Shown here piece after piece: positions 38,757 to 47,257 of a DNA stretch of 64,000 bases; positions within the stretch are counted from its first letter, which is position 1; each line of letters begins with the position of its first letter. Position numbers and translations under genes: made by a program. Source of the stretch: a virus; IMG/VR virus record IMGVR_UViG_3300034104_004920, positions 1 through 64,000 of that record; one strand, 5' to 3'. A model generated the notes under the pieces. That model was not told where the DNA came from and did not search any database. It saw only the letters and a list, made by a program, of their open reading frames with translations.

Positions 38757-40306
38757 TACCTAAACAAATTTGGCAAACTTGGAAAAGTTTAAAACTACCA
38801 GAAGAATTAGAATCTTATGTTAACGGCTGGAAGACTTTAAATAAAGACTACAAACATACTATATCAACAGATATAGTATGTAGACAATTAGTTCTGCAGC
38901 ACTTCGGCCAGAGTGTGGTAGAACTGTACGACAGTCTACCACAATCTATAATGAGAGCTGATTTTTGGAGAATTTTAGTTTTATATATAAACGGCGGAAT
39001 TTACTGCGATCTTGACTTAGAAGCTAAAAAACCAATAGAAGATATTATTAATATAAATTGTGATTTAATAGTCGTTAAAGATTTGGATAATATTGTAAAT
39101 TTCTTTATAGCAGCTACCCCAAAACATCCGGTATTAAAAATTTGCATAGATTATATGCTAGAAGAAGCTAATAGCATACTAGCGTTAGATACGCAGAGTT
39201 TTGGGATGCACAGCTTACACAGAGCTTTCAGAGAATACTATAAAGTAATAGGAACAAACTATCCAAATAATAATGAAGTACAAACCTTGGATGTAAAACA
39301 CTTAGAGCAGAAGAATGTACTTATACACCATGCAATAAGTGGTAATCCTAGTACGTATGATTATACCAGTTGGAGAGATAGCAATAATTTAATGTTAAAA
39401 AATAGAAGTCTCTCTAAAGATATATTATTTTTTACAACATTTAATAAGTCAGGATTTGATCTTTATGGTCAAAGCTGGATTAAATCTTTTACACAAATAT
39501 CCAACTATTACCCAAGCATAAAAGCAAAAATATATTACGAAGGCCCAAGTCTGCCTAATATAAGACATCCTAATTTAGAATGGGTTAATTTTAACACTGC
39601 TATACCACACCATAAAACTTGGAAAGCTGATTTTTTAATTAAATCTAAGCATGAAGAATATGTAAAAACAATGACAGTTAAATTCAGTCATAAAAGTTTT
39701 GTAATACAACACGTATTAGATACCTGTAAAAACAATTATCTAATTTGGTTAGATGGTGATTGTATTTTTTTACCTAGTGATTACACTAATTTTCCTACAA
39801 ATATTTTGAATAATAAATTTTTAGCTTGTCAAGTGGAGGAAAATTGGGATTTAGATCACATAGAAAGTGGTATTCTTATTTTTGATACTACAAATGAAAA
39901 TACTAAAAAATTTAATGAAATTTTTAAAAATAATTATGTACCACAAACTTTAGTTATAATGGGCCAGCCATATGATGGATTTGTAATAAGTAAAACACTT
40001 ATAAATCTAAATGCAGAATATGTTAATTTAAACAGTAATTATGGTTTGGGCGGCATACAGAGTGACCCATCAAGAACCTTTCAAAATCCAGAATTAAAGT
40101 CAAAATTTATACATAATATAGGATGGACTGGTAAAAATAAGTACGAGTCTTGGGAAAGAGTTTTTAATAATGATCCGGTGTACACTACTATTAAAAAATT
40201 TCTATTTGGAGGCAGTGAGTCAAAGAAAGAAAAACTTACTAATCATGTAGAAAAGTTGAAAAATCTACGGGAAAAAAGAGATCTGTTCATAAAACAAAAT
40301 GGATAA
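38753..40306 (+). CDS. Two-domain glycosyltransferase, 517 aa
   Basis: The N-terminal domain has PKQIWQTWK, RADFWR (residues 68-73) and GGIYCDLDLE with the sugar-nucleotide and metal-binding DxD at 86-88, as in the GT32 / OCH1-like family. A second domain from about residue 220 has its own DGD in IWLDGDC (about 334-336) and TFNKSGFDLYG near its start, suggesting a second transferase activity. Start at 38753, overlapping the previous stop. It probably adds two different sugars; whether to a host glycan or a virion protein is unknown. Confidence 0.7.
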   Translation: MIPKQIWQTWKSLKLPEELESYVNGWKTLNKDYKHTISTDIVCRQLVLQHFGQSVVELYDSLPQSIMRADFWRILVLYINGGIYCDLDLEAKKPIEDIININCDLIVVKDLDNIVNFFIAATPKHPVLKICIDYMLEEANSILALDTQSFGMHSLHRAFREYYKVIGTNYPNNNEVQTLDVKHLEQKNVLIHHAISGNPSTYDYTSWRDSNNLMLKNRSLSKDILFFTTFNKSGFDLYGQSWIKSFTQISNYYPSIKAKIYYEGPSLPNIRHPNLEWVNFNTAIPHHKTWKADFLIKSKHEEYVKTMTVKFSHKSFVIQHVLDTCKNNYLIWLDGDCIFLPSDYTNFPTNILNNKFLACQVEENWDLDHIESGILIFDTTNENTKKFNEIFKNNYVPQTLVIMGQPYDGFVISKTLINLNAEYVNLNSNYGLGGIQSDPSRTFQNPELKSKFIHNIGWTGKNKYESWERVFNNDPVYTTIKKFLFGGSESKKEKLTNHVEKLKNLREKRDLFIKQNG

Positions 40307-40994
40307 AAATATTTTTCAAATACTTATATGCGACGAACCAGCCTCTAATGATTTCAAATATTCTTTAAAACAAAAAATTACTGATGTTTATAGTAATTAT
40401 AACTACAACCTCTACGATAATGAGGCTATAAGAAATTTTTTATATTCCTTCGACAAAGATATACTTAATGCATATGATAATTTATTACCTTATGCATTTA
40501 AGGCTGACTTGGCCAGATATTGTTTACTTTATGAATTTGGTGGTTGGTATTTTGATATATCTGTTTTTCCAATTTTTAAATATACTACAAATAAAACAGG
40601 TCTTGTATTTTTTAACACATTTTTTAAGATATTAGAAAATAGTATCATGTATTTTCAATCAAAACATGTACTGCTGGAAAAAACAATACGTATTTCCGTT
40701 GAAAATATTAATAATAAAAACTATGGCACTAGTCCTATAGATATAACTGGTCCTCTAGTATTGACTTCAGCATTTAATTCTTTAGGTGCTGCTTCAAAAA
40801 GAAGTATTGAATACGGGTTATTTAATCTAGCTGATAAAAATGACATTTCTTCTAATAGACGGTACGACATAAAGAAAAAAAGATTTTCTAACTATAAAGA
40901 TTATAAAAATGTTAGTGATATATCGTACTTAGGACTATCTGGAACAAACAATTATGTAGATATGTGGAAAGAGAAGAGTGTATACAGACAATAA
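40299..40994 (+). CDS. GT32-like glycosyltransferase, 231 aa
   Basis: FKADLARYCLLYEFGG (residues 67-82) followed by WYFDIS matches the core of the GT32 capsular-polysaccharide transferases. The second acidic residue of the DxD is a serine here (Asp86-Ile-Ser88), so activity or metal use may differ. It overlaps both neighbours by a few bases, as in an assembled biosynthetic operon. Strongly AT-rich codon use. Confidence 0.6.
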   Translation: MDKNIFQILICDEPASNDFKYSLKQKITDVYSNYNYNLYDNEAIRNFLYSFDKDILNAYDNLLPYAFKADLARYCLLYEFGGWYFDISVFPIFKYTTNKTGLVFFNTFFKILENSIMYFQSKHVLLEKTIRISVENINNKNYGTSPIDITGPLVLTSAFNSLGAASKRSIEYGLFNLADKNDISSNRRYDIKKKRFSNYKDYKNVSDISYLGLSGTNNYVDMWKEKSVYRQ

Positions 40995-41841
40995 AATAAT
41001 ACCATCAACCTTAAATCCTAGAGTAGAGGATGAAAAGTTTCAAAAAATACCAAAAATCATATATCAGACGTTTAAATCAAATATAGTAAGTGATAAAATA
41101 TATGAAGGTATTGAATCTTATATAAGTTTAAATCCTGATTATAGATACGAATTCTATGATGACGACAGGATGTGTAGTTATATAGATTCATATAATTGTA
41201 GTGATTTTAATTTTAATTTGGAAGAATTAAAAAAGGCATTTTACAACATAGTTCCACCTGCCGGCAAAGCGGATATTTGGCGATATTTAATCATATATGA
41301 GAATGGTGGCATATACACAGATATTGATAGTAAATGTATAAAACCATTTTCATCATACATTAATCCAGATGATGATATAGTTACATGTTTAACAGGAATT
41401 GCTCATAATTACGACAATCCTACTGTAGTATGGAGACATTTATTTCCGCAATGGTTTTTGATTTATTCACCAAAATGTTCTATACTAAAGGAAATAATAG
41501 AAGAATGCGTAAAAGCAGTAAATACAAAAATTCCAGTGCCTAACTCAGAAGACTGCAAAAATATGTTGGAAAGATACACTGGTGTTTGTTTATCAAATTA
41601 TGTGTACAGAAAGCTATTTAATTTTAAAGATAAAGATAAAGAGGCAAGATTGCAGCCAAGAGTATACAGCATAAAACATAGTAAAAACAAATATAATTTA
41701 GCTATACACGACAGTTTACCAGATATTTTTAACACAGCACTTATCAGTAAAAATTTCGAAAGATTCGAAGATTATAAAAAGGAATTATTAACAAATAATT
41801 CCAATCATTGGTTGAGCTATGATTCAATATTTAAAAGTTGA
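40978..41841 (+). CDS. GT32-family glycosyltransferase, 287 aa
   Basis: KIPKIIYQTFK (residues 23-33), GKADIWRYLIIYENGG (96-111) and the DxD in YTDIDS (Asp115 to Asp117) give a clear GT32 signature, the Och1/capsule type that moves sugar from a nucleotide donor. A GTG start at 40978 overlaps the previous gene by 17 bp and is preceded by GGAAAGAGAA. Likely cytoplasmic and acting with the two transferases upstream. Confidence 0.75.
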   Translation: MYTDNKIIPSTLNPRVEDEKFQKIPKIIYQTFKSNIVSDKIYEGIESYISLNPDYRYEFYDDDRMCSYIDSYNCSDFNFNLEELKKAFYNIVPPAGKADIWRYLIIYENGGIYTDIDSKCIKPFSSYINPDDDIVTCLTGIAHNYDNPTVVWRHLFPQWFLIYSPKCSILKEIIEECVKAVNTKIPVPNSEDCKNMLERYTGVCLSNYVYRKLFNFKDKDKEARLQPRVYSIKHSKNKYNLAIHDSLPDIFNTALISKNFERFEDYKKELLTNNSNHWLSYDSIFKS

Positions 41842-41847
41842 CTTTTA

Positions 41848-42354
41848 ATGATTAATCTTGATAAAAAATATACGGAATATATTTTAAATAAAACAGATAT
41901 ATTCCAATATATTCATCCAAATGCGGTATCAGTTTTAGGTTTATTTACTGATTTTTTTATTTTGTACTTTATAAGCTCACATAACATTGTACTAGCAGGC
42001 ATAGCAATTTTTATAAGATATTCCTGCGATACATTGGATGGTGGCATAGCAAGAAAATATAAGAAGGTAAGCGATCTAGGTGGGGCCTTAGATACTATTG
42101 CAGATAATACGCTTATATTTGTATTATCTTATTCTATATTGAAATTATACGGCAGTAATTACTCGTTATTAGTATCAGGCATAATAGTGGCTGCAAACCT
42201 GCTGTATATGTACAGAAAAAAAGCTTTGTTACATCATGAGCATTTGCATGATTCACGTAGTCTATGTGCTAAGATTTATACCTTTGGTATGAATAATACT
42301 TGTATACTGTATGCTTTTATATACTTATGGATAGTTGCACTGATATGCTTTTAA
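41848..42354 (+). CDS. CDP-alcohol phosphatidyltransferase, 168 aa
   Basis: The full family signature D-x2-D-G-x2-A-R-x8-G-x3-D-x3-D is present (Asp61, Asp64, Gly65, Ala68, Arg69, Gly78, Asp82, Asp86), among several membrane helices. These integral membrane enzymes transfer a phospho-alcohol from a CDP-alcohol to an alcohol acceptor, as in phospholipid or phosphoglycan synthesis. With a cytidylyltransferase three genes on, it may attach a phospho-alcohol to a lipid or glycan. Rare in phages. Confidence 0.8.
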   Translation: MINLDKKYTEYILNKTDIFQYIHPNAVSVLGLFTDFFILYFISSHNIVLAGIAIFIRYSCDTLDGGIARKYKKVSDLGGALDTIADNTLIFVLSYSILKLYGSNYSLLVSGIIVAANLLYMYRKKALLHHEHLHDSRSLCAKIYTFGMNNTCILYAFIYLWIVALICF

Positions 42355-43064
42355 ATAAAAAAATAATAATTTGTGCTGGAGGAGATGGAGGACCAAAGTG
42401 GAATAGACATTTAGGCATTTCAAAACACATGATTACAGCATATGGTGAAGCTCTAGTTCACAGAATCCAACGACAGTTATTAGAATCTGGATTCAACAAT
42501 ATATATGTAGCTTGCTCTTACGAATACAAAGACACCTATCTATTAAAACATATAAAATATATAGAATCGCCAAAATTATCTGGTGACTTAGGCGACTACT
42601 CATGTGTTTGGCATTATAAAAAATTTTTAGATGTTTATTCTACAACTGTTATATTATTTGCAGATGTTTATTACACAGATGAATTTATAAACGTTCTAAA
42701 GCATGATTCAGGCAATCATTTTAAAATATATGGTAGAAGCGATGCTTCTCATATAACTAAAAATTGGAGGCAAGGAGAACCATTTGCCATAATTTTAAGT
42801 AGTAATGCTGTTAAAAAATACTTTAAATCTTTGAAAGAAGTAATGCTGGTTCTTCCAGATTTTATACAAAAAGGTAAAGCTATACGAGAAGATATAGGAA
42901 AATATACTTATAGAAAATTTGTTGGTATACCATATGAAGCGCCAGGTAATGTAACCGAAGACACACATTGGCACGAATGGAACGATTTAACGGATGATTT
43001 TGATGATCCAAACGATTGGAAAATAAAATCTGAATTGTTTCCTAATATATTCTACATAAAATGA
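42345..43064 (+). CDS. Nucleotidyltransferase-like protein, 239 aa
   Basis: The N terminus (KKIIICAGGDGGPKW, then SKHMI) resembles the G-G-x-G...K nucleotide-binding loop of sugar-1-phosphate nucleotidyltransferases. ILFADVYY near residue 103 gives the expected metal-binding Asp. It would activate a sugar or alcohol phosphate with an NTP. The ATG at 42345 overlaps the previous stop and is preferred to 42300. The HWHEWND segment near the C terminus is unusual. Confidence 0.65.
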   Translation: MLLNKKIIICAGGDGGPKWNRHLGISKHMITAYGEALVHRIQRQLLESGFNNIYVACSYEYKDTYLLKHIKYIESPKLSGDLGDYSCVWHYKKFLDVYSTTVILFADVYYTDEFINVLKHDSGNHFKIYGRSDASHITKNWRQGEPFAIILSSNAVKKYFKSLKEVMLVLPDFIQKGKAIREDIGKYTYRKFVGIPYEAPGNVTEDTHWHEWNDLTDDFDDPNDWKIKSELFPNIFYIK

Positions 43065-43741
43065 CTCTTGGAAATGTACTATTTTTAGGCAGATATAACT
43101 GTGAAGTCAGCAATAGTGCTATGCGCTATTTACAAAAACACTGTAATAAACTTGATGTAATATGGTCGAAGGATATGTCAGAGAGGTTGCCTGAATTTGT
43201 AAATAATTGGGAAGGCGATTACATTGTATCTTTTATGAGTTTTTTCATCTTGCCAAAGTCTTTGTTGAATAAAGCAAAAAAAGATGCTATAAATTTTCAC
43301 CCAGGACCGCCAAAGTATCGTGGCAGAGGGGCGGCTTCTTTTGCTATATACAATGACGACAGTATATTTGGTGTTACCGCGCATCTTATAGACGAATTAA
43401 TAGACAATGGAAAGATAGTTGCTGTACTAGAGTTTTCCATAGAAGAAGGCGATACTGTTGAAACAATAGTTTACAAGAGTAGAGAGGCTTTGTATGAATT
43501 ATTTACCCTAGTGATTGATAGTATATTATTAGATGGTAATTATATACAAAAATCAATTAATAGTTGTATATATCAGTGGAGTGGTAAACTTAGGTCTATT
43601 AAAGAAATAGATAGTTTACGAAAAATTAAACTAGATATTACAAAAAATGAATTGGATAAAATAATAAAAGCCACAGCTATAGGTACTACTGTACCATACA
43701 TAGAACTATATGGACATAAGTTTGTATTTAGAGAGACGTGA
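43061..43741 (+). CDS. Formyltransferase, 226 aa
   Basis: INFHPGPPKYRGRG (residues 77-90), with catalytic Asn78 and His80, and HLIDELIDNG with Asp115, are the active-site motifs of the N10-formyltetrahydrofolate-dependent formyltransferase fold. The linker and C-terminal part of methionyl-tRNA formyltransferase are not seen. Within this glycan cassette a sugar N-formyltransferase, as found in O-antigen synthesis, is the best guess. It would also imply an amino sugar in the product. Confidence 0.75.
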   Translation: MTLGNVLFLGRYNCEVSNSAMRYLQKHCNKLDVIWSKDMSERLPEFVNNWEGDYIVSFMSFFILPKSLLNKAKKDAINFHPGPPKYRGRGAASFAIYNDDSIFGVTAHLIDELIDNGKIVAVLEFSIEEGDTVETIVYKSREALYELFTLVIDSILLDGNYIQKSINSCIYQWSGKLRSIKEIDSLRKIKLDITKNELDKIIKATAIGTTVPYIELYGHKFVFRET

Positions 43742-43744
43742 TAT

Positions 43745-44518
43745 ATGGTAAAAGATATCGTTATTGTAACTGGTGGATTTGATCCAATACATTCAGGACA
43801 TATTGCTTATATTCAGGATGCTTCTACCTACGGAAAAGTAGTTGTTGGTGTTAATAGCGACAATTGGCTTGTACGAAAAAAAGGTAAAGTATTTATGCCG
43901 TTTCAAGAGCGTGCAGCTGTAGTACAGAGTATGAGAAATGTTATGTCTGTTATTGACTTCGATGACTCAGACAATTCAGCCTGTGATGCTATTAACAAAG
44001 TACGAAAAATGTACCCACATAACAAAATATTATTTGTGAATGGTGGTGATCGCACAGCAGAAAATATTCCTGAAATGCGCGTTAATGATACCAATTTAGA
44101 ATTTATATTTGGAGTTGGTGGTACAAACAAGTTGAATAGTAGCAGCTGGATACTTAAAGAATGGCAAAAGCCTTTAAAGTTTTCAAAGCCTTGGGGTTAC
44201 TACACTGTTTTAGACGAAACTAATGCGCATGTAAAAGTAAAAAAATTACATGTTATTCCAAAAGCATCTCTTAGTATGCAGAGACATTTTAAAAGAAATG
44301 AACTTTGGTTTGTAGCAAACGGAGTAGCGTCGCTAGAACTTTTAGACCAAGATAAAAATAAATATACTCTAACATACAATAAGTATGACCGTATAGATAT
44401 TCCTTTAAACAGTTGGCATAGACTGCATAATGAATCAGAGGATATATTAGAAGTAATAGAAGTACAATACGGCTTGGAATGTTCCGAGGAGGATATAGAA
44501 CGAATCTATGCTTTATAA
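43745..44518 (+). CDS. Cytidylyltransferase fused to a cupin domain, 257 aa
   Basis: Residues 1-135 are a nucleotidyltransferase of the HxGH class (GGFDPIHSGH, His16 and His19), the group of glycerol-3-phosphate cytidylyltransferase and the HldE ADP-heptose synthase domain. Residues 150-250 form a cupin (LHVIPKASLSMQRHFKRN, and DIPLNSWHRL) like the C-terminal isomerase-type domain of mannose-1-phosphate enzymes. The fusion suggests it makes an activated alcohol or sugar for the membrane transferase at 41848-42354. Confidence 0.75.
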   Translation: MVKDIVIVTGGFDPIHSGHIAYIQDASTYGKVVVGVNSDNWLVRKKGKVFMPFQERAAVVQSMRNVMSVIDFDDSDNSACDAINKVRKMYPHNKILFVNGGDRTAENIPEMRVNDTNLEFIFGVGGTNKLNSSSWILKEWQKPLKFSKPWGYYTVLDETNAHVKVKKLHVIPKASLSMQRHFKRNELWFVANGVASLELLDQDKNKYTLTYNKYDRIDIPLNSWHRLHNESEDILEVIEVQYGLECSEEDIERIYAL

Positions 44519-44534
44519 ATAAAGGAGTCCCAAT

Positions 44535-44999
44535 ATGGACCCTATTACTGCAATAGCTATGGCGAGTACTGCATTGGGTACAATTAAAAGCGCTATTAAC
44601 ACTGGAAAGGAAATTCACGAAGTAACCAGTGAAATAGGCAAATTTTTTGGAGCCGTAACAACCGCAAGGAGTATTCCAAAAAAGAAAAAGTCTGTTTTTA
44701 AAAAGTTATTGGATAGAGGGTCCGTAGAGCAAGAAGCTCTGGAAACAATTGTCAATCAGAAAAAGCTGGAGCAGATGGAGTCTGAACTACGCGAGTTAAT
44801 CGTGTATACTTATGGTGTAGAAACCTACAGAGACATGATTATCTTGCGTAGAAAGATAAAACTGGACAGAGAGTTAGAAGAAAAGAAAGAGCTTTTGAAA
44901 AGAAAAGAACTGTTTGAAAACTATATTTATGCAGCCACCATACTTGGATGCGTAGGGGTAATAGCTTGGATAACAATCGTAATACTACAAAATATATAA
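44535..44999 (+). CDS. Membrane-anchored protein of the lysis/tail block, 154 aa
   Basis: N-terminal Ala/Thr-rich helix (ITAIAMASTALGTI), a basic middle (PKKKKSVFKKLL), charged coiled coil and one C-terminal membrane helix (about residues 130-152). Proteins of this type sit before lysis genes in many phages; their exact job is unknown. AAAGGAGTCCC precedes the ATG. It begins just after the glycan cassette. Confidence 0.55.
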   Translation: MDPITAIAMASTALGTIKSAINTGKEIHEVTSEIGKFFGAVTTARSIPKKKKSVFKKLLDRGSVEQEALETIVNQKKLEQMESELRELIVYTYGVETYRDMIILRRKIKLDRELEEKKELLKRKELFENYIYAATILGCVGVIAWITIVILQNI

Positions 45000-45003
45000 A
45001 ATC

Positions 45004-45471
45004 ATGGAACAAGTATTGTGGATTTTAGGGTTCTTGCCCAAAGCTTTCTGGTTTCTTTTGTTGATAATCTCTTTTTTAGTGTTGTTATTGAATAGGCTTT
45101 TAAATAAAATTCCAGGATTTTATTTGTACAGTGGTTACATAAAAACCGCCTCCGTAATAGCACTGATTGTTTCATCTTGGTTTATTGGGTACAACTACAA
45201 TGAAACCAAATGGCAAACAGAAATACAGCAAACAAAACAAAAGATAGAAGTACTGGAACAAAAGAATAAAGACTTGAGTAACACACTAGAAACCCGTTCT
45301 CAAGAAAAGATTGTTGAAATACAAGAAAAAACAAGAAACGTAATAAAGTTTGTAGAAAAGCAAGTGTTCCAAGACAAAGAAGTAATTAAGTATGTAGAAA
45401 GTTGTCCAAAACTGCCAGATGCTGTATTAGAAGCACATAATAGAGCAGCTCACTTGGAGAAGCAAAAATGA
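45004..45471 (+). CDS. i-spanin (Rz-like), 155 aa
   Basis: Two N-terminal hydrophobic segments (about residues 12-33 and 48-66), a long coiled coil (70-120) and a C terminus with CPKLPDAVLEAHNRAAH, a typical Rz ending. Rz proteins span the periplasm with a lipoprotein partner and fuse inner and outer membranes at lysis. The stop overlaps the partner's ATG by four bases. The first membrane segment is extra compared with standard Rz and leaves room for a holin-like function. Confidence 0.7.
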   Translation: MEQVLWILGFLPKAFWFLLLIISFLVLLLNRLLNKIPGFYLYSGYIKTASVIALIVSSWFIGYNYNETKWQTEIQQTKQKIEVLEQKNKDLSNTLETRSQEKIVEIQEKTRNVIKFVEKQVFQDKEVIKYVESCPKLPDAVLEAHNRAAHLEKQK

Positions 45472-45725
45472 AAATTTTTGTAGGTTTAGTACTGAGTTTG
45501 TTATTAACCGGCTGTTGGAAAACTATTCCCACTTTTCCAACACCTCCGCCTTCAGCCATGGAAAGTTGCCCCGTTTTAGAAAAAGCAAATGACGCAGATT
45601 TAGAGTCTTTTATTAAAACAGTAATAAAAAACTATGAGTCTTATTATTTGTGTAAAAATAAAACAGATACTTGGATAAAGTGGTATAGTGATACTTCAAA
45701 AAACTATAAGGAATCTATTAAATGA
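45468..45725 (+). CDS. o-spanin lipoprotein (Rz1-like), 85 aa
   Basis: Lipoprotein signal with lipobox LLTGC (Cys16), then a proline-rich stretch (PTFPTPPPS) as in Rz1. The C-terminal half has ESYYLCKNKTDTWIKWY, common in phage lysis lipoproteins. It should be anchored in the outer membrane and join the i-spanin at 45004-45471. It follows that gene rather than lying inside it, the separated spanin arrangement. Confidence 0.75.
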   Translation: MKIFVGLVLSLLLTGCWKTIPTFPTPPPSAMESCPVLEKANDADLESFIKTVIKNYESYYLCKNKTDTWIKWYSDTSKNYKESIK

Positions 45726-46333
45726 TTTCAGAAGATAAATTAAAGGAATTGATTCCTAAAAACAAATATGTCCCTCAGTGGTCAAAAGCTTTGAATTTAA
45801 TACTTCCAGACTATGAGATTAATAGTACACTGAGAATTGCTGCATTTTTAGCACAGTGTATTCATGAAAGTGGTGGTTTTATTTTCTTAACAGAAAACCT
45901 AAACTACAAGGCTGAAAGTTTAATGAGAGTATGGCCACGTCATTTCCCTACTTTAGAAATTGCAAAAAGCTATGAGCGTAATCCACAAAAGATTGCAAAT
46001 AAGGCGTACGCAAACAGAATGGGTAATGGGGATGAAAACAGTGGCGACGGTTGGCGATACTGCGGACGCGGGTTAATTCAATTAACTGGTAAATCAAACT
46101 ATCAAGCATTTGCAGACTCAATTGAAACATCACTACAAGATATTCCAGAATACCTTCAGACATTCGAAGGGGCGGTTCAAAGTGCTTGCTGGTTCTGGGA
46201 AACAAATAACTTGAATGTGTTAGCTGACAAAAAAGATATTTTGGGATTAACTAAAAAGATCAATGGCGGAACTATTGGACTAGATGATAGAATAAAACAC
46301 TACGAACATGCACTCCATGTTTTAGGAGGCTAA
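45722..46333 (+). CDS. Endolysin, GH19 chitinase-like, 203 aa
   Basis: Catalytic glutamate in CIHESGGF (Glu49) and TENL (near Glu58), with GRGLIQLTGKSNYQ near residue 118, define the GH19 fold used by many phage endolysins. It cleaves the beta-1,4 glycan of peptidoglycan. No signal peptide is seen, so it needs a holin to reach the wall. ATGA overlap with the spanin gene. Confidence 0.85.
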   Translation: MISEDKLKELIPKNKYVPQWSKALNLILPDYEINSTLRIAAFLAQCIHESGGFIFLTENLNYKAESLMRVWPRHFPTLEIAKSYERNPQKIANKAYANRMGNGDENSGDGWRYCGRGLIQLTGKSNYQAFADSIETSLQDIPEYLQTFEGAVQSACWFWETNNLNVLADKKDILGLTKKINGGTIGLDDRIKHYEHALHVLGG

Positions 46334-46335
46334 TA

Positions 46336-46635
46336 ATGTTAAATGACAAAAAATTGTTTTTGGGATTATTGGCACTATTAATAATTCCTATCACGGCATC
46401 CTTTATAATGTTTGGAAAAGATCATTTTAGATATCAATGTCAGGATCCAAAAAATTGGAGCTCAGAACAGTGTAAGCCGCCTATATGTGATGTTACGCGC
46501 TCTTGCCCAGAACACGTATTTAAAGGTCAAAGAGATCCGCGATTAGGGCCACCACCACCAGCCGTATTTACCGCACAGCCCCCAAGCTGTCCTAGTAGTT
46601 GTGTTGCAGGAGCACAAGATGGAAAACAAAAATAA
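46336..46635 (+). CDS. Single-span membrane protein, 99 aa
   Basis: One membrane helix (about residues 8-27) followed by a cysteine- and proline-rich tail (CQDPKNWSSEQCKPPIC, then PPPPAVF), six cysteines in all, probably facing the periplasm. Position between endolysin and the next membrane protein suggests a lysis role, such as an accessory holin or antiholin. No family recognised. Confidence 0.55.
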   Translation: MLNDKKLFLGLLALLIIPITASFIMFGKDHFRYQCQDPKNWSSEQCKPPICDVTRSCPEHVFKGQRDPRLGPPPPAVFTAQPPSCPSSCVAGAQDGKQK

Positions 46636-47035
46636 TTTTATGTACACAGAAGAACAACTCATGGCAAGATTAAAGTTTTTTATAGGTGTATGTCTTGCAC
46701 TAACACTGTTCGGAATTGTGTTTGTGGTACTGTACAGCATTATATTTGTTGCTCAACCATTGAATGCAATAAGTCCAATAGATCAAAAGTTCTTTGAATT
46801 GATTGTTCCTATCGCAACTTTTTTGACTGGTACATTGAGCGGTATTATGTTGGCTGGTAATAAAAAAGAAGATCAAGAAGCAATGTTGAGTGCTCAAAAA
46901 CTGGCAAACGACAACTTTGCAGAAACAAAAAAGACTATTGCACGAGTTCATGAAGAAAAAAAGGAACCGGCTTTAGGTCTTCCACAACCACAAGTGTTAA
47001 AAGCCCCAGTTCAACCACCACATCCGGAGATTTAA
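46619..47035 (+). CDS. Two-span membrane protein, holin candidate, 138 aa
   Basis: Membrane helices at about residues 17-40 and 57-78 and a charged, Pro-rich C terminus (KKEPALGLPQPQVLKAP). Size, topology and place in the lysis block fit a class II-like holin that releases the endolysin. The ATG at 46619, with AGGAG just upstream, lies inside the end of the previous gene. Confidence 0.55.
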   Translation: MENKNNFMYTEEQLMARLKFFIGVCLALTLFGIVFVVLYSIIFVAQPLNAISPIDQKFFELIVPIATFLTGTLSGIMLAGNKKEDQEAMLSAQKLANDNFAETKKTIARVHEEKKEPALGLPQPQVLKAPVQPPHPEI

Positions 47036-47036
47036 A

Positions 47037-47234
47037 ATGAAAAAAGTTTTTGCACTGTTAGTTTCCTTTAGTTTGTTGATGCCGGTATATGCGGCAGAAA
47101 CAAAAGAAGTATGCAAGCCCAAGATGACAAAAGATAACAAAGAGGTTTTGGATAAAAATAAGAAACCTGTTATGGACTGCAAAAAAATAAAAGTTCATAA
47201 AAAGCATGAAGGAACTCCTGTACCTTCAAAATAA
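47037..47234 (+). CDS. Small exported protein, 65 aa
   Basis: A signal peptide with a cleavage site after VYA (residue 19; MKKVFALLVSFSLLMPVYA) is followed by a lysine-rich periplasmic part with two cysteines. A low-complexity basic chain of this kind may bind nucleic acid or cell wall, but nothing specific is known. It starts one base after the holin-candidate stop. Confidence 0.55.
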   Translation: MKKVFALLVSFSLLMPVYAAETKEVCKPKMTKDNKEVLDKNKKPVMDCKKIKVHKKHEGTPVPSK

Positions 47235-47257
47235 TCTTTAACTAACCAAGGAATAGC

